This document shows positions 9,173 through 17,452 of a DNA stretch of 64,000 nt, piece by piece; the stretch's first letter is position 1; each line of letters opens with the position of its first letter. The position numbers were made by a program, and so were the translations under genes. Location of the stretch: NCBI GenBank assembly GCA_016933695.1, contig JAFGAL010000020.1, forward strand, positions 1 through 64,000, read 5' to 3'. The notes beneath the pieces are model-generated. The model was given only the letters and a program-made list of their open reading frames with translations, was not told where the DNA came from and did not search any database. This DNA comes from Candidatus Zixiibacteriota bacterium. GTDB taxonomy: Bacteria > Zixibacteria > MSB-5A5 > GN15 > PGXB01.

Positions 9173-9742
9173 ATGCCAGTCATGAAAATGGTCTCAATAG
9201 TGTTATTGTCTGTTTTTCTTCTGTTCCCCGCATTGCTGCTCGCGGATCAAACCGATCACAAAAAGCAGAATCCGAAAGACGTCCCGGTCGACACCACGGC
9301 CGTTACCTGGATGAGTTATGACACGGGCATGGCGCTGGCACAGGAAACCGGCAAGCATGTTATGGTCAATTTCACGACCAAATGGTGCGGGTATTGCAAG
9401 AAAATGAACCAGACGACGTTTGTCGATCCGGAAGTGATTAGATATCTGAACCGGCATTTTGTTTCGATCAAAGTCGACGGGGATTCGCCGAGGGAACTTG
9501 ATGTCAACGGGTATAAGATTTCGGAGAAAAACCTGGCTCGCGCCGAGTACCGGGTGACCGGCTATCCCACGTACTGGTTCTTGAAATCGGGCGGTGACAA
9601 AATCGGCCCCGCACCGGGATATAAATCCAGCGACCAGATGCTTGACTTGCTGTCGTTTGTCAAAGACGATTTGTACGACGCGATGTCTTTTTCCGACTAC
9701 GTAAAAAAGGGCGGCTATAAAAGCCAGAAAGAGAAGCCCTGA
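9173..9742 (+). CDS. Exported thioredoxin-fold protein (thioredoxin_7/DUF255-like)
   Basis: A 189-residue protein with an N-terminal signal sequence (VSIVLLSVFLLFPALLLA) and a thioredoxin-like domain. The redox motif WCGYCK is at about residue 70, followed by MNQTTFVDPEVIRYLN, which is typical of the thiol-disulfide interchange group that includes the DsbD C-terminal domain. The cis-proline loop is present as VTGYPTYWFL. It probably acts in the periplasm on disulfides, for example cytochrome c or envelope protein maturation. AGGA seven bases before ATG 9173 supports that start, although ATG 9182 is possible. A TlpA-like lipoprotein follows 24 bp downstream, so the two likely form a redox pair. 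Confidence 0.85.
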   Translation: MPVMKMVSIVLLSVFLLFPALLLADQTDHKKQNPKDVPVDTTAVTWMSYDTGMALAQETGKHVMVNFTTKWCGYCKKMNQTTFVDPEVIRYLNRHFVSIKVDGDSPRELDVNGYKISEKNLARAEYRVTGYPTYWFLKSGGDKIGPAPGYKSSDQMLDLLSFVKDDLYDAMSFSDYVKKGGYKSQKEKP

Positions 9743-9766
9743 TTCCACCACGGAGGTTATGCATTC

Positions 9767-10297
9767 ATGAAACGCCTGCTATTATTATCACTGTGTGTCC
9801 TGATTGCCATGATCATCGGCTGTTCCTCGTCGGACAATGACCAGACCAGGACGGGTGACTCCGGACCGTCCGCCCAACAGGCCGCAACCGCCGCCGGCGC
9901 GACGTTTGCCGTGTATGATATCGACGGCAAGGTGCGGCGGTTCGAGGAGTTCAAAGGTCAGCACCCGCTTATTATCAATTTCTGGGGGACCTGGTGTCCG
10001 CCGTGCCGTCGGGAGATTCCCGATCTGAAGCGGATTTATGATGAGTACAAAGGCCAGGGACTGGAGATTCTGGGGATGGCGGTCAATGATAATCCGGGCA
10101 ATGTGAAGAAATTCGCCGAGCAAATGGAATTGGGCTGGGTGATGTTGATCGCGAACGGTCAGGCGGTGCAGTCGTTCCGGGTCGGGACCGGGATACCGGT
10201 CAGTATTTTTATCGACCGGACCGGCAAGGAAGTCGGACGAATCACCGGTGCGCGCGATTATGAAACCTTCAAAAAATATGTCGAGCAGATAATTTAG
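9767..10297 (+). CDS. TlpA/ResA-like thiol-disulfide oxidoreductase lipoprotein
   Basis: A 176-residue membrane-anchored thioredoxin-fold protein. The N-terminus is a lipoprotein signal ending in the lipobox IIGC, so the mature chain starts at about Cys20. The AhpC-TSA/redoxin fold has the active site WGTWCPPCRREIPDL at about residue 75 and the later GIPVSIFIDRTGKEVGRITG segment typical of TlpA/ResA proteins. These keep periplasmic cysteines reduced, often for cytochrome c biogenesis; no ccm or res genes are nearby, so the client is unknown. GGAGG eleven bases before ATG 9767 supports the start. Probably co-transcribed with the preceding thioredoxin-fold gene and terminated just downstream. 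Confidence 0.9.
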   Translation: MKRLLLLSLCVLIAMIIGCSSSDNDQTRTGDSGPSAQQAATAAGATFAVYDIDGKVRRFEEFKGQHPLIINFWGTWCPPCRREIPDLKRIYDEYKGQGLEILGMAVNDNPGNVKKFAEQMELGWVMLIANGQAVQSFRVGTGIPVSIFIDRTGKEVGRITGARDYETFKKYVEQII

Positions 10298-10323
10298 TAT
10301 ACAATTTTATTGTGATGATGTCG

Positions 10324-10350
10324 ACGGCGGCCGTGATGGCCGCCGTTTTT
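10324..10350 (+). terminator. Rho-independent terminator after tlpA-like gene
   Basis: Perfect 9-bp stem ACGGCGGCC/GGCCGCCGT with a 5-nt loop, followed by TTTTT. Confidence 0.85.
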
Positions 10351-10354
10351 GTTC

Positions 10355-10376
10355 GCGGCGGGTCTGAGGATCCGCC
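10355..10376. repeat. 22-bp palindromic repeat, copy 2
   Basis: GCGGCGGGTCTGAGGATCCG plus CC, one base different from the copy at 2223. In the 299-bp gap 10298-10596 it is followed by a short direct repeat, GGAGTTTCGA at 10450 and 10462, and by a promoter; no gene is seen. Confidence 0.6.
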
Positions 10377-10479
10377 AGCCACATGCGGGGGGATTATATA
10401 AAAGAAGAAGATGTCGAATCCGCCCTTCGAAAACCCAGGTCCTTCGGCAGGAGTTTCGATGGGAGTTTCGACCTCAACC

Positions 10480-10508
10480 TTGACATCCTATTGCAATATT
10501 CGTAGATT
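10480..10508 (+). promoter_or_regulatory. Predicted sigma70-like promoter for the AT-rich lipoprotein gene
   Basis: Perfect -35 TTGACA, 17-bp spacer and -10 TAGATT (4/6), giving a 5' leader of about 80 nt before ATG 10597. Confidence 0.5.
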
Positions 10509-10596
10509 GATATATCTAACTGTCTGATTACTTAAGGGGAATAGAACATTTTGATTTGATTACATTTTCATCAATTATGCCAAAAAGGGAGAAAAT

Positions 10597-11112
10597 ATGC
10601 GTAAGATAATAACTCACTTTCTATTAATAGGTACCCTAATTCTTTTAGTTGCTTTAACTGGGTGTGGTACATTATTCAATGGCTCTTTAGAGGCGGTTAA
10701 GGTCGATGCAAATCCTTATAATACCAAAGTTACGACACAACCCGAATCTGGTGACCATAAAACGCCAACTATTTTAAGACTGGAAAGGAAAAATAGCTAT
10801 TTGCTTACATTTTCAAGGAACGGTTATGAATCTAAGCAAGTCTTAATCACAAGAAAGGCTGATGTTGGAATAGTAATATTAGATGTGCTGTTTACTGGAT
10901 TAATTGGCGTCATTGTTGATGCAACCACCGGCGCATGGTATAACCTTGATCCAACTTTTATTAGCGTTACGCTTGATAGGAAAAGCAATACTGATGTTAT
11001 TGGACCAGATTCAATTCTGGTCACAATAAAGACTAATGACATCGACAAGACATATAGACAGACGGTTATCGAATCGGATGAAAAGATCGATATCGATGTG
11101 AAGTGTCAATAG
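10597..11112 (+). CDS. AT-rich lipoprotein with PEGA-like beta domain, function unknown
   Basis: A 171-residue predicted lipoprotein: the signal peptide ends in the lipobox LTGC. The following VKVDANPYNTKVTTQP and LRLERKNSYLLTFSRNGYES segments resemble the short beta-sandwich PEGA/carboxypeptidase-regulatory type repeats that coat cell-surface lipoproteins. A hydrophobic glycine-rich stretch (VILDVLFTGLIGVIVDATTG) and GAWYNLDP follow, a pattern seen in small lipoproteins of unknown role. Base composition differs from its neighbours: two 60-nt lines count to 33% and 42% GC against 55% for a line of the tlpA-like gene. This suggests acquisition or weak codon selection. GGGAG before ATG 10597 supports the start. 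No operon partner; it has its own promoter. Confidence 0.65.
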   Translation: MRKIITHFLLIGTLILLVALTGCGTLFNGSLEAVKVDANPYNTKVTTQPESGDHKTPTILRLERKNSYLLTFSRNGYESKQVLITRKADVGIVILDVLFTGLIGVIVDATTGAWYNLDPTFISVTLDRKSNTDVIGPDSILVTIKTNDIDKTYRQTVIESDEKIDIDVKCQ

Positions 11113-11182
11113 TTAGCAGGTTGGGTTTTGATTGAAGTCTTCCGAGCGAAAAAATCGACTTCGATTGTCATGGGCGTTTTCA

Positions 11183-11231
11183 TGTCGGGTTTCTCATGAC
11201 GCCGTCGCGTCATTCGGAACCGCCGACCTAC
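11183..11231. repeat. 48-bp palindromic intergenic repeat, copy B
   Basis: Matches 4726-4773 in the same orientation over its whole length with a few substitutions and one inserted base near the right end. The hairpin core is TGACGC-CG-TCGCGTCA here. Confidence 0.65.
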
Positions 11232-11244
11232 ATCCTGCTTCGGT

Positions 11245-11544
11245 TCAGTCTAGCAAATGCGGGGGGATCAGAGCGCGGTGGATGGTGATTTTCTCCCAGA
11301 CTTTGCCGGTGACATACGGTTCGTCGTACAGCCATTGCCGTTGCATTTCCTCGCGGGAGTTGAAATCGCAGACAATCATCGAACCGATCAGTTTGTCATG
11401 ATCGTCCATGATACCGACCGCATACAGCCATTTGCCGCTTTTAAAGAATTCCTCGGCCTGTTGCAGATGCGATTCGCGCACCGCCATGCGGCGGTCGTAT
11501 GCTTTCTCGTCGGTATAATCATATGCTATGACGATAAACTGCAT
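11245..11544 (-). CDS. YciI-like protein
   Basis: A 99-residue protein of the YCII (ferredoxin-like alpha+beta barrel) family: MQFIVIAYDYTD opening strand, R..VRESHLQQAEEFFKSGKWLYAVGIMDDHDKLIGSMIVCDF, in which the conserved His and Asp of the putative active site are retained, and a C-terminal WLYDEPYVTGKVWEKI segment typical of the family. Biochemical roles are established for few members, including dehalogenase-like and muconolactone-isomerase-like relatives, so no reaction is assigned. It starts 14 bp after the stop of the TudS/DUF1722 gene and is probably the last cistron of a minus-strand group that also includes GNAT and DUF116 genes. Confidence 0.82.
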   Translation of the reverse strand: MQFIVIAYDYTDEKAYDRRMAVRESHLQQAEEFFKSGKWLYAVGIMDDHDKLIGSMIVCDFNSREEMQRQWLYDEPYVTGKVWEKITIHRALIPPHLLD

Positions 11545-11558
11545 GGCTCGTCTCGCTT

Positions 11559-12527
11559 TTATACGTGGTTTCGCAACATCAACTCTTTCGGGTGCGGGGT
11601 GAGATAGACCTGATCGGCCAGATAGTCGATGTTGAATTTACTGACGTACTGCTTTATCAATGTGATCGGGACAATCAACGGTACCAGTTCGCGGTGGTAG
11701 TCGTCGATCACGCTCAGGAAGTACCGTTTATCGCCGGAATCGAGATGTTTCTTGAAAAACCCGACCATGTGATGCAGGACGTTGACATTTTTTTTGACCG
11801 TGGTTTTGAAAGCCAGCGCTTCCATAAACAATGCGCAGTAGCGGTCGCGGAATTCTCCCGGCGAGTACCGCTTGATATTCGCGACCAGTTGTCCCAGTTC
11901 GGTGTAATGTTTGGCACTGTGCGCGAGGATCAGGTATTTTTGCGCGGTGTGGAACGCGACCGCATCGCGGCGGTGGTATGTGCCGTCAAAGACATTCCGG
12001 AAGCGATGATAGGCAAACACCCGCGTGATGAAGTTTTCGCGGATACGGATATCGTGCAGACGTCCCTCGTCCTCGACCGGAAGCAGGGGGTATTGATGCT
12101 GGATTTCGCGGGCGAACAGCCCCACGCCTTTATAGTCAGCCGGGTGGCCGGGCTTTTTAAATACCTTGACGCGCTGGATACCGCAACTGGGGGATTTGGC
12201 CTTGAAGATGTACCCCGCGAGATTGTGTTGCGCCAGTTGTCCGGCGCGAATGCGGCTGAAGCGCTCCATGCGGACGGTCCAGTCACGGCGGGTTTGCCGT
12301 CCGATCATGCGGGGGCGGTCGGTGTCGCCTGCCAGTTGCACCGCTTCGCGCGGGACACCCATCCCGAGTTCGACTTCGGGGCACACCGGGACAAACTGAA
12401 AGAATTCCCCGAGCAGGTCGGCGACAAAGGGATCGCGTTTGTGCCCGCCGTCGTAGCGGACGTTCTCGCCCAGAAGGCAGAGACTGACGCCGACGTTGAT
12501 GGTGGTGATGTGCTCAGTTTGTTTCAT
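11559..12527 (-). CDS. TudS-like DUF523 domain fused to DUF1722 (YbgA-like)
   Basis: A 322-residue two-domain protein. Residues about 10-155 form a DUF523 domain, the family that includes the [4Fe-4S] enzyme 2-thiouracil desulfurase (TudS); the three cysteines expected for cluster binding are visible in VSLCLLGENVRYDGGHKRD, PVCPEVELGMGVPRE and KSPSCGIQRVKV. Residues about 200-322 match DUF1722 (E. coli YbgA), ending with DYLADQVYLTPHPKELMLRN. The fusion is common in bacteria. Desulfuration of thiolated pyrimidines or tRNA breakdown products is the family-based proposal, not shown here. The large plus-strand ORF across it is a shadow. GNAT and DUF116 genes lie upstream on the same strand. Confidence 0.88.
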   Translation of the reverse strand: MKQTEHITTINVGVSLCLLGENVRYDGGHKRDPFVADLLGEFFQFVPVCPEVELGMGVPREAVQLAGDTDRPRMIGRQTRRDWTVRMERFSRIRAGQLAQHNLAGYIFKAKSPSCGIQRVKVFKKPGHPADYKGVGLFAREIQHQYPLLPVEDEGRLHDIRIRENFITRVFAYHRFRNVFDGTYHRRDAVAFHTAQKYLILAHSAKHYTELGQLVANIKRYSPGEFRDRYCALFMEALAFKTTVKKNVNVLHHMVGFFKKHLDSGDKRYFLSVIDDYHRELVPLIVPITLIKQYVSKFNIDYLADQVYLTPHPKELMLRNHV

Positions 12528-12616
12528 ACAATTCGTTTATTGTTCCGCATTGGCGACGTTTGATAATATAGATGTAAGAAAGCGATGTTTGTTCGCGATG
12601 GCAAGGGAAAAGACGA

Positions 12617-13051
12617 TCAGTCATCCCAGGAGGGGCGCTTGGAAAAATACACGATACCCTCCCAGGCCTCGTATCCGGCCTTGGCCAGCGCCGCCATGGA
12701 GGGGGTGTTTTCATCCTCCACCAGCGCCGCAATGACGGTTATCCCCTGATCGTTGAGATACTGTTCGGCCGATGCGATCAACTGCGCGGCCAGTCCGTGT
12801 CCGCGATAGTCGGGATCGACGGCCAGGCGATTGATCCATCCCTTGCGCCCGTCGTGGGAGCCGATAATCGAGCCGATCAAGCGGTCGTTGTCGAACATGC
12901 CCAGAAAGCACATATTGGCCGACCCGAACTGCTCGGTTATGGCCTCGCGGGAATCGCGCCCTTTGGGGCGATGAGTCAGGCCGCAGATATTCCAGAGCCG
13001 GACCAGTTTGTCGTATGCATCGGGTTTAAGATGTCGAATCGGGTAAGCCAT
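12617..13051 (-). CDS. GNAT-family N-acetyltransferase
   Basis: A 144-residue single GNAT domain. The acetyl-CoA binding motif A is clear: WINRLAVDPDYRGHGLAAQLIASAE, with the R/Q-x-x-G-x-G/A pattern as YRGHGLA, followed by motif B around DENTPSMAALAKAGYEAWEGIVYFSKR. The substrate is unknown. It overlaps the 3' end of the DUF116 gene by 26 bp and has a strong GGAGG seven bases before its ATG, inside that gene, which indicates translational coupling. The family acetylates amino groups of many small molecules and proteins; the neighbouring metal-cluster proteins do not identify a target. Confidence 0.87.
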   Translation of the reverse strand: MAYPIRHLKPDAYDKLVRLWNICGLTHRPKGRDSREAITEQFGSANMCFLGMFDNDRLIGSIIGSHDGRKGWINRLAVDPDYRGHGLAAQLIASAEQYLNDQGITVIAALVEDENTPSMAALAKAGYEAWEGIVYFSKRPSWDD

Positions 13052-13715
13052 ATTTTTCCTCCAGGATCGCTTGCACGCGGTCGACCGCGGTTTCGGTCGG
13101 GAAGGGATGGTCGGCCCAGTGCTCGCATCCGGTGAAATTCAGAAAGACTCCTCGTGACGGGACGCCGGCTTCTTTGGCCGAGCGCATCCCCGACGCCAGG
13201 GTCAGGATGCACGAAATGCCGATTACCGCCAGCGACGGTTTGTCTTTTTTTATGTTCGCGAGTTGTTCGGTCAGTGCTCGTTTCGAAAAGTACCCCTCGA
13301 GATGATACCGGTCGGCGATTTGCATGATTTTGTTGATCTGGCAGTTGGGCACGCATCTCATGCAGATTTTGCCGTGGGGGGTGCGTTCGCGTTTGCACCT
13401 GTCCATCATCAACGACATGCAGTCGGGCAGAATCAGCACCGTGTCTTTGGCGCGATTGAACGCCTCGCGGTTGACCTGTTCCATGACGCGGTAATACACC
13501 GCTTCGAGCAGGTACATCTCTATCGGATTGCGCCGGAATGAGGCATCGGCGCGATCATCGGGATCATCCAATGCCCGTTGGCGGAAAGCATCGATACTGG
13601 CGAATTCTTTTGCGAAAAGCTCCAGTCCGTCTTTCAGGAACCGATCGGTGAAGGCGTCGAGTTTGTCATAGAAATCATCGCCGAGGCGAAAAGTTATGGT
13701 GGGTTTGTCTTTCAT
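13026..13715 (-). CDS. DUF116 cysteine-rich protein
   Basis: A 229-residue protein of the DUF116 family. The characteristic cysteine cluster CMRCVPNCQI follows an upstream C (LPDCMSLMMDRCKRE), and further conserved elements are VIGISCILTLASGM and FTGCEHWAD near the C-terminus. The cysteines suggest iron-sulfur or metal binding; no reaction is established for the family as far as I know. In other bacteria DUF116 genes sit beside radical-SAM or tRNA-related genes, but here the neighbours are a GNAT protein and the TudS-like protein. No Shine-Dalgarno is evident; TATACT nine bases before the ATG could be a -10 element, so the mRNA may have almost no leader. Confidence 0.85.
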   Translation of the reverse strand: MKDKPTITFRLGDDFYDKLDAFTDRFLKDGLELFAKEFASIDAFRQRALDDPDDRADASFRRNPIEMYLLEAVYYRVMEQVNREAFNRAKDTVLILPDCMSLMMDRCKRERTPHGKICMRCVPNCQINKIMQIADRYHLEGYFSKRALTEQLANIKKDKPSLAVIGISCILTLASGMRSAKEAGVPSRGVFLNFTGCEHWADHPFPTETAVDRVQAILEEKYGLPDSTS

Positions 13716-13763
13716 GTGTCAGATAGTATACGATAATTTGTCGAATTCCTCCACCATCGCAAT

Positions 13764-13792
13764 AAAAAAACCGGCCGACCTGAGTCGACCGG
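13764..13792 (-). terminator. Terminator of the TPR lipoprotein gene
   Basis: Reading on the minus strand, CCGGTCGAC-TCAG-GTCGGCCGG (one internal mismatch) is followed by seven T residues. It lies 20 bp after the TPR gene stop and just before the DUF116 gene. Confidence 0.75.
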
Positions 13793-13812
13793 TTGATCAT
13801 GTTGACAACCGC

Positions 13813-14364
13813 TTACCCTTCGTAATCAATATTCTTTTGTTTTCCCCAGTTTTTCAGGGTCTTTTCGATTTTAATACGATTTTTCGCCTGTTGCGCCGAA
13901 TGGTTTTCGGGATTGAACGCGAGTGCGGTCGTGTAGGCTGTCTTGGCATTATCAAGTTTGCCCAGCTTTTCCCAGCTATAGCCGATAGCGTAATGCAGTT
14001 CCGATTTGACAAAATTGTTCTGGGGGCTGTGGTTCAGTCCGTTTTGCAGCATGTCAATGGCGTCGGCATATTCCCGGCGCTTTTGCATGCTCAGACCGAT
14101 ATAGTAATAGGCTTCCCAGTTCTGGCGGTTGAACATGATTGCCTTTTCGCAATGCTGGATGGCCTGTTTGTATTTGTCTTTTGAATACGCGACTTTCGCT
14201 TGCTGCAGATGCTGGTTCGATGCGGTTTCGTTCACCTGTTGATTACCGGGATGATTTGCCTGATCCCATTGCTCGGCCGGCACGGTAAGTGAAGTTTCCT
14301 TCTTTGAGCATCCGGTAATCACCAACAGTATGATACACAATAGGGCAAGGGTGATCTGTCTCAT
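13813..14364 (-). CDS. TPR-repeat lipoprotein
   Basis: A 183-residue predicted lipoprotein with lipobox VITGC followed by about three tetratricopeptide repeats: YSKDKYKQAIQHCEKAIMFNRQNWEAYYYIGLSM, RREYADAIDMLQNGLNHSPQNNFVKSELHYAIGYSW, and KLGKLDNAKTAYTTALAFNPENHSA. TPR lipoproteins of this size usually act as periplasmic adaptors in outer-membrane biogenesis or secretion complexes; no partner is evident here. GGAGG six bases before ATG supports the start. It is transcribed divergently from coaX with 137 bp between the starts and has its own terminator, so it looks monocistronic. Confidence 0.85.
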   Translation of the reverse strand: MRQITLALLCIILLVITGCSKKETSLTVPAEQWDQANHPGNQQVNETASNQHLQQAKVAYSKDKYKQAIQHCEKAIMFNRQNWEAYYYIGLSMQKRREYADAIDMLQNGLNHSPQNNFVKSELHYAIGYSWEKLGKLDNAKTAYTTALAFNPENHSAQQAKNRIKIEKTLKNWGKQKNIDYEG

Positions 14365-14466
14365 GATATCCTCCGGCTTTTATTGACTCGATAATATCAT
14401 TAGTATCGGCAGACAGATCGATATTCTTTCCCGGTTTGTGCAATAGTTGCACAGTGGTGCGGGTGA

Positions 14467-14495
14467 TTGACAAAGTCCTGCCCGTTGGATATATT
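14467..14495 (+). promoter_or_regulatory. Predicted promoter of coaX, leaderless arrangement
   Basis: Perfect -35 TTGACA, 17-bp spacer, -10 TATATT (5/6). Only six bases separate the -10 from ATG 14502, so the expected start of transcription falls on the A of the start codon. Confidence 0.65.
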
Positions 14496-14501
14496 CCTCC
14501 C

Positions 14502-15272
14502 ATGCTTCTGGCGATAGATATCGGCAATACGGCCGCCACGTTCGGCGTTTTCGACGGACCCCGGCTGATCGGGACTTTCCGGTTCAGCTCACGCCAACGG
14601 CCCGGCCTGGATGAGTGCGACCGGCAGGTTCGGACGGAACTTGAAGGTCTGTCGGTCAGGCCCGGGGATATCGACCGGGTGGTGATCGGCTCGGTGGTTC
14701 CCAGGCTGACGGAATCGTATACCAATGTGGCGGACCGTCGTTTCGGAACCATGCCCTTGGTTGTGACCGGGGCGATGTCTCTGCCGATCAAGCTGGCCTA
14801 TGATGATCCCGTGACGCTCGGGGCGGACCGTATCGCCAATGCCGTTGCGGCTTTTGCCAAACTCGGCGGTCCGATTATTGTGGTCGATTACGGGACGGCG
14901 ATCACGTTCGATGTGGTCACCGGCGACGGGATTTTCTGGGGTGGGATTATTATCGCCGGGCCGGAACTGGCGGGAAAGAGCCTGGCCCAAAACACCGGGC
15001 AATTGCCTGAAATCACGCCGGAAAAACCATCGCGGATTATCGGCCGCAACACCGGTGATGCAATCAAATCCGGCATCTATTATGGAATTGCCGGGCAGGT
15101 CGATACGCTGATTACGATGATCCGCCAGGAGTTGAATTCCGACACGCGGGTAATCGCAACCGGCGGATGGGCGGAGATGTTTGCGCCACTTTCGGATTTT
15201 ATTGAATCCTCCTATAAACCGCTGACTCTTGAGGGGCTTCGTCTTATTGCCGAATATCAAGAACGGCAATAA
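14502..15272 (+). CDS. coaX: Type III pantothenate kinase
   Basis: Phosphorylates pantothenate in the first step of coenzyme A synthesis; type III enzymes need a monovalent cation and are not feedback-inhibited by CoA. The 256-residue length and ASKHA-fold motifs agree: DIGNTAATFGVF phosphate loop at the N-terminus, GADRIANAVAAF, VVDYGTAITFDVV (second phosphate motif with the catalytic Asp region), and GGIIIAGPELAGKSLAQNTGQLP. The track ORF begins 22 codons upstream, but that stretch is the promoter; ATG 14502 opens directly into the family N-terminus. There is no Shine-Dalgarno site, consistent with a leaderless transcript. It is followed by the heat-shock groESL operon, which has its own promoter. 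Confidence 0.95.
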   Translation: MLLAIDIGNTAATFGVFDGPRLIGTFRFSSRQRPGLDECDRQVRTELEGLSVRPGDIDRVVIGSVVPRLTESYTNVADRRFGTMPLVVTGAMSLPIKLAYDDPVTLGADRIANAVAAFAKLGGPIIVVDYGTAITFDVVTGDGIFWGGIIIAGPELAGKSLAQNTGQLPEITPEKPSRIIGRNTGDAIKSGIYYGIAGQVDTLITMIRQELNSDTRVIATGGWAEMFAPLSDFIESSYKPLTLEGLRLIAEYQERQ

Positions 15273-15326
15273 GTTAGATCACACCTCCCCATTTTTCTCT
15301 TAATTTATATTTTTTTTTGAAACCCC

Positions 15327-15354
15327 TTGACAATTTCGGGTTTATATATATATT
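15327..15354 (+). promoter_or_regulatory. groESL promoter
   Basis: -35 TTGACA, 16-bp spacer, -10 TATATT, placed so that transcription starts within the first CIRCE arm. Confidence 0.75.
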
Positions 15355-15358
15355 CACG

Positions 15359-15395
15359 TCCTGTTAGCACTCACCCTATTTGAGTGCTAACAGGA
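15359..15395 (+). promoter_or_regulatory. CIRCE operator (HrcA binding site)
   Basis: TTAGCACTC-N9-GAGTGCTAA is a perfect CIRCE match, and the symmetry extends to 14-bp arms (TCCTGTTAGCACTC / GAGTGCTAACAGGA). It covers the predicted start of groESL transcription, the standard position for HrcA repression relieved on heat shock. hrcA itself is not in the window. Confidence 0.96.
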
Positions 15396-15450
15396 TATGG
15401 AGAAGTTTTAAAAGATAATTTAATAAAAACCTATATGAGGAGGATGGAAC

Positions 15451-17393
<1,943 letters not shown>

Positions 17394-17418
17394 AACATCC
17401 CGCCTCGGATTATTATCC

Positions 17419-17452
17419 CGGCCTCTGTCAATTTCGGCAGAGGCCGTTTTTT
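17419..17452 (+). terminator. groESL terminator
   Basis: Perfect 9-bp stem CGGCCTCTG/CAGAGGCCG with a 10-nt loop and TTTTTT. Its end touches the stop codon of the convergent minus-strand gene, so it may also serve that gene. Confidence 0.9.

Noticed and set aside
11565-12563. 332-codon plus-strand ORF opposite TudS/DUF1722
   Set aside because: The minus strand encodes the recognised cysteine motifs of DUF523; the plus frame does not resemble a family.
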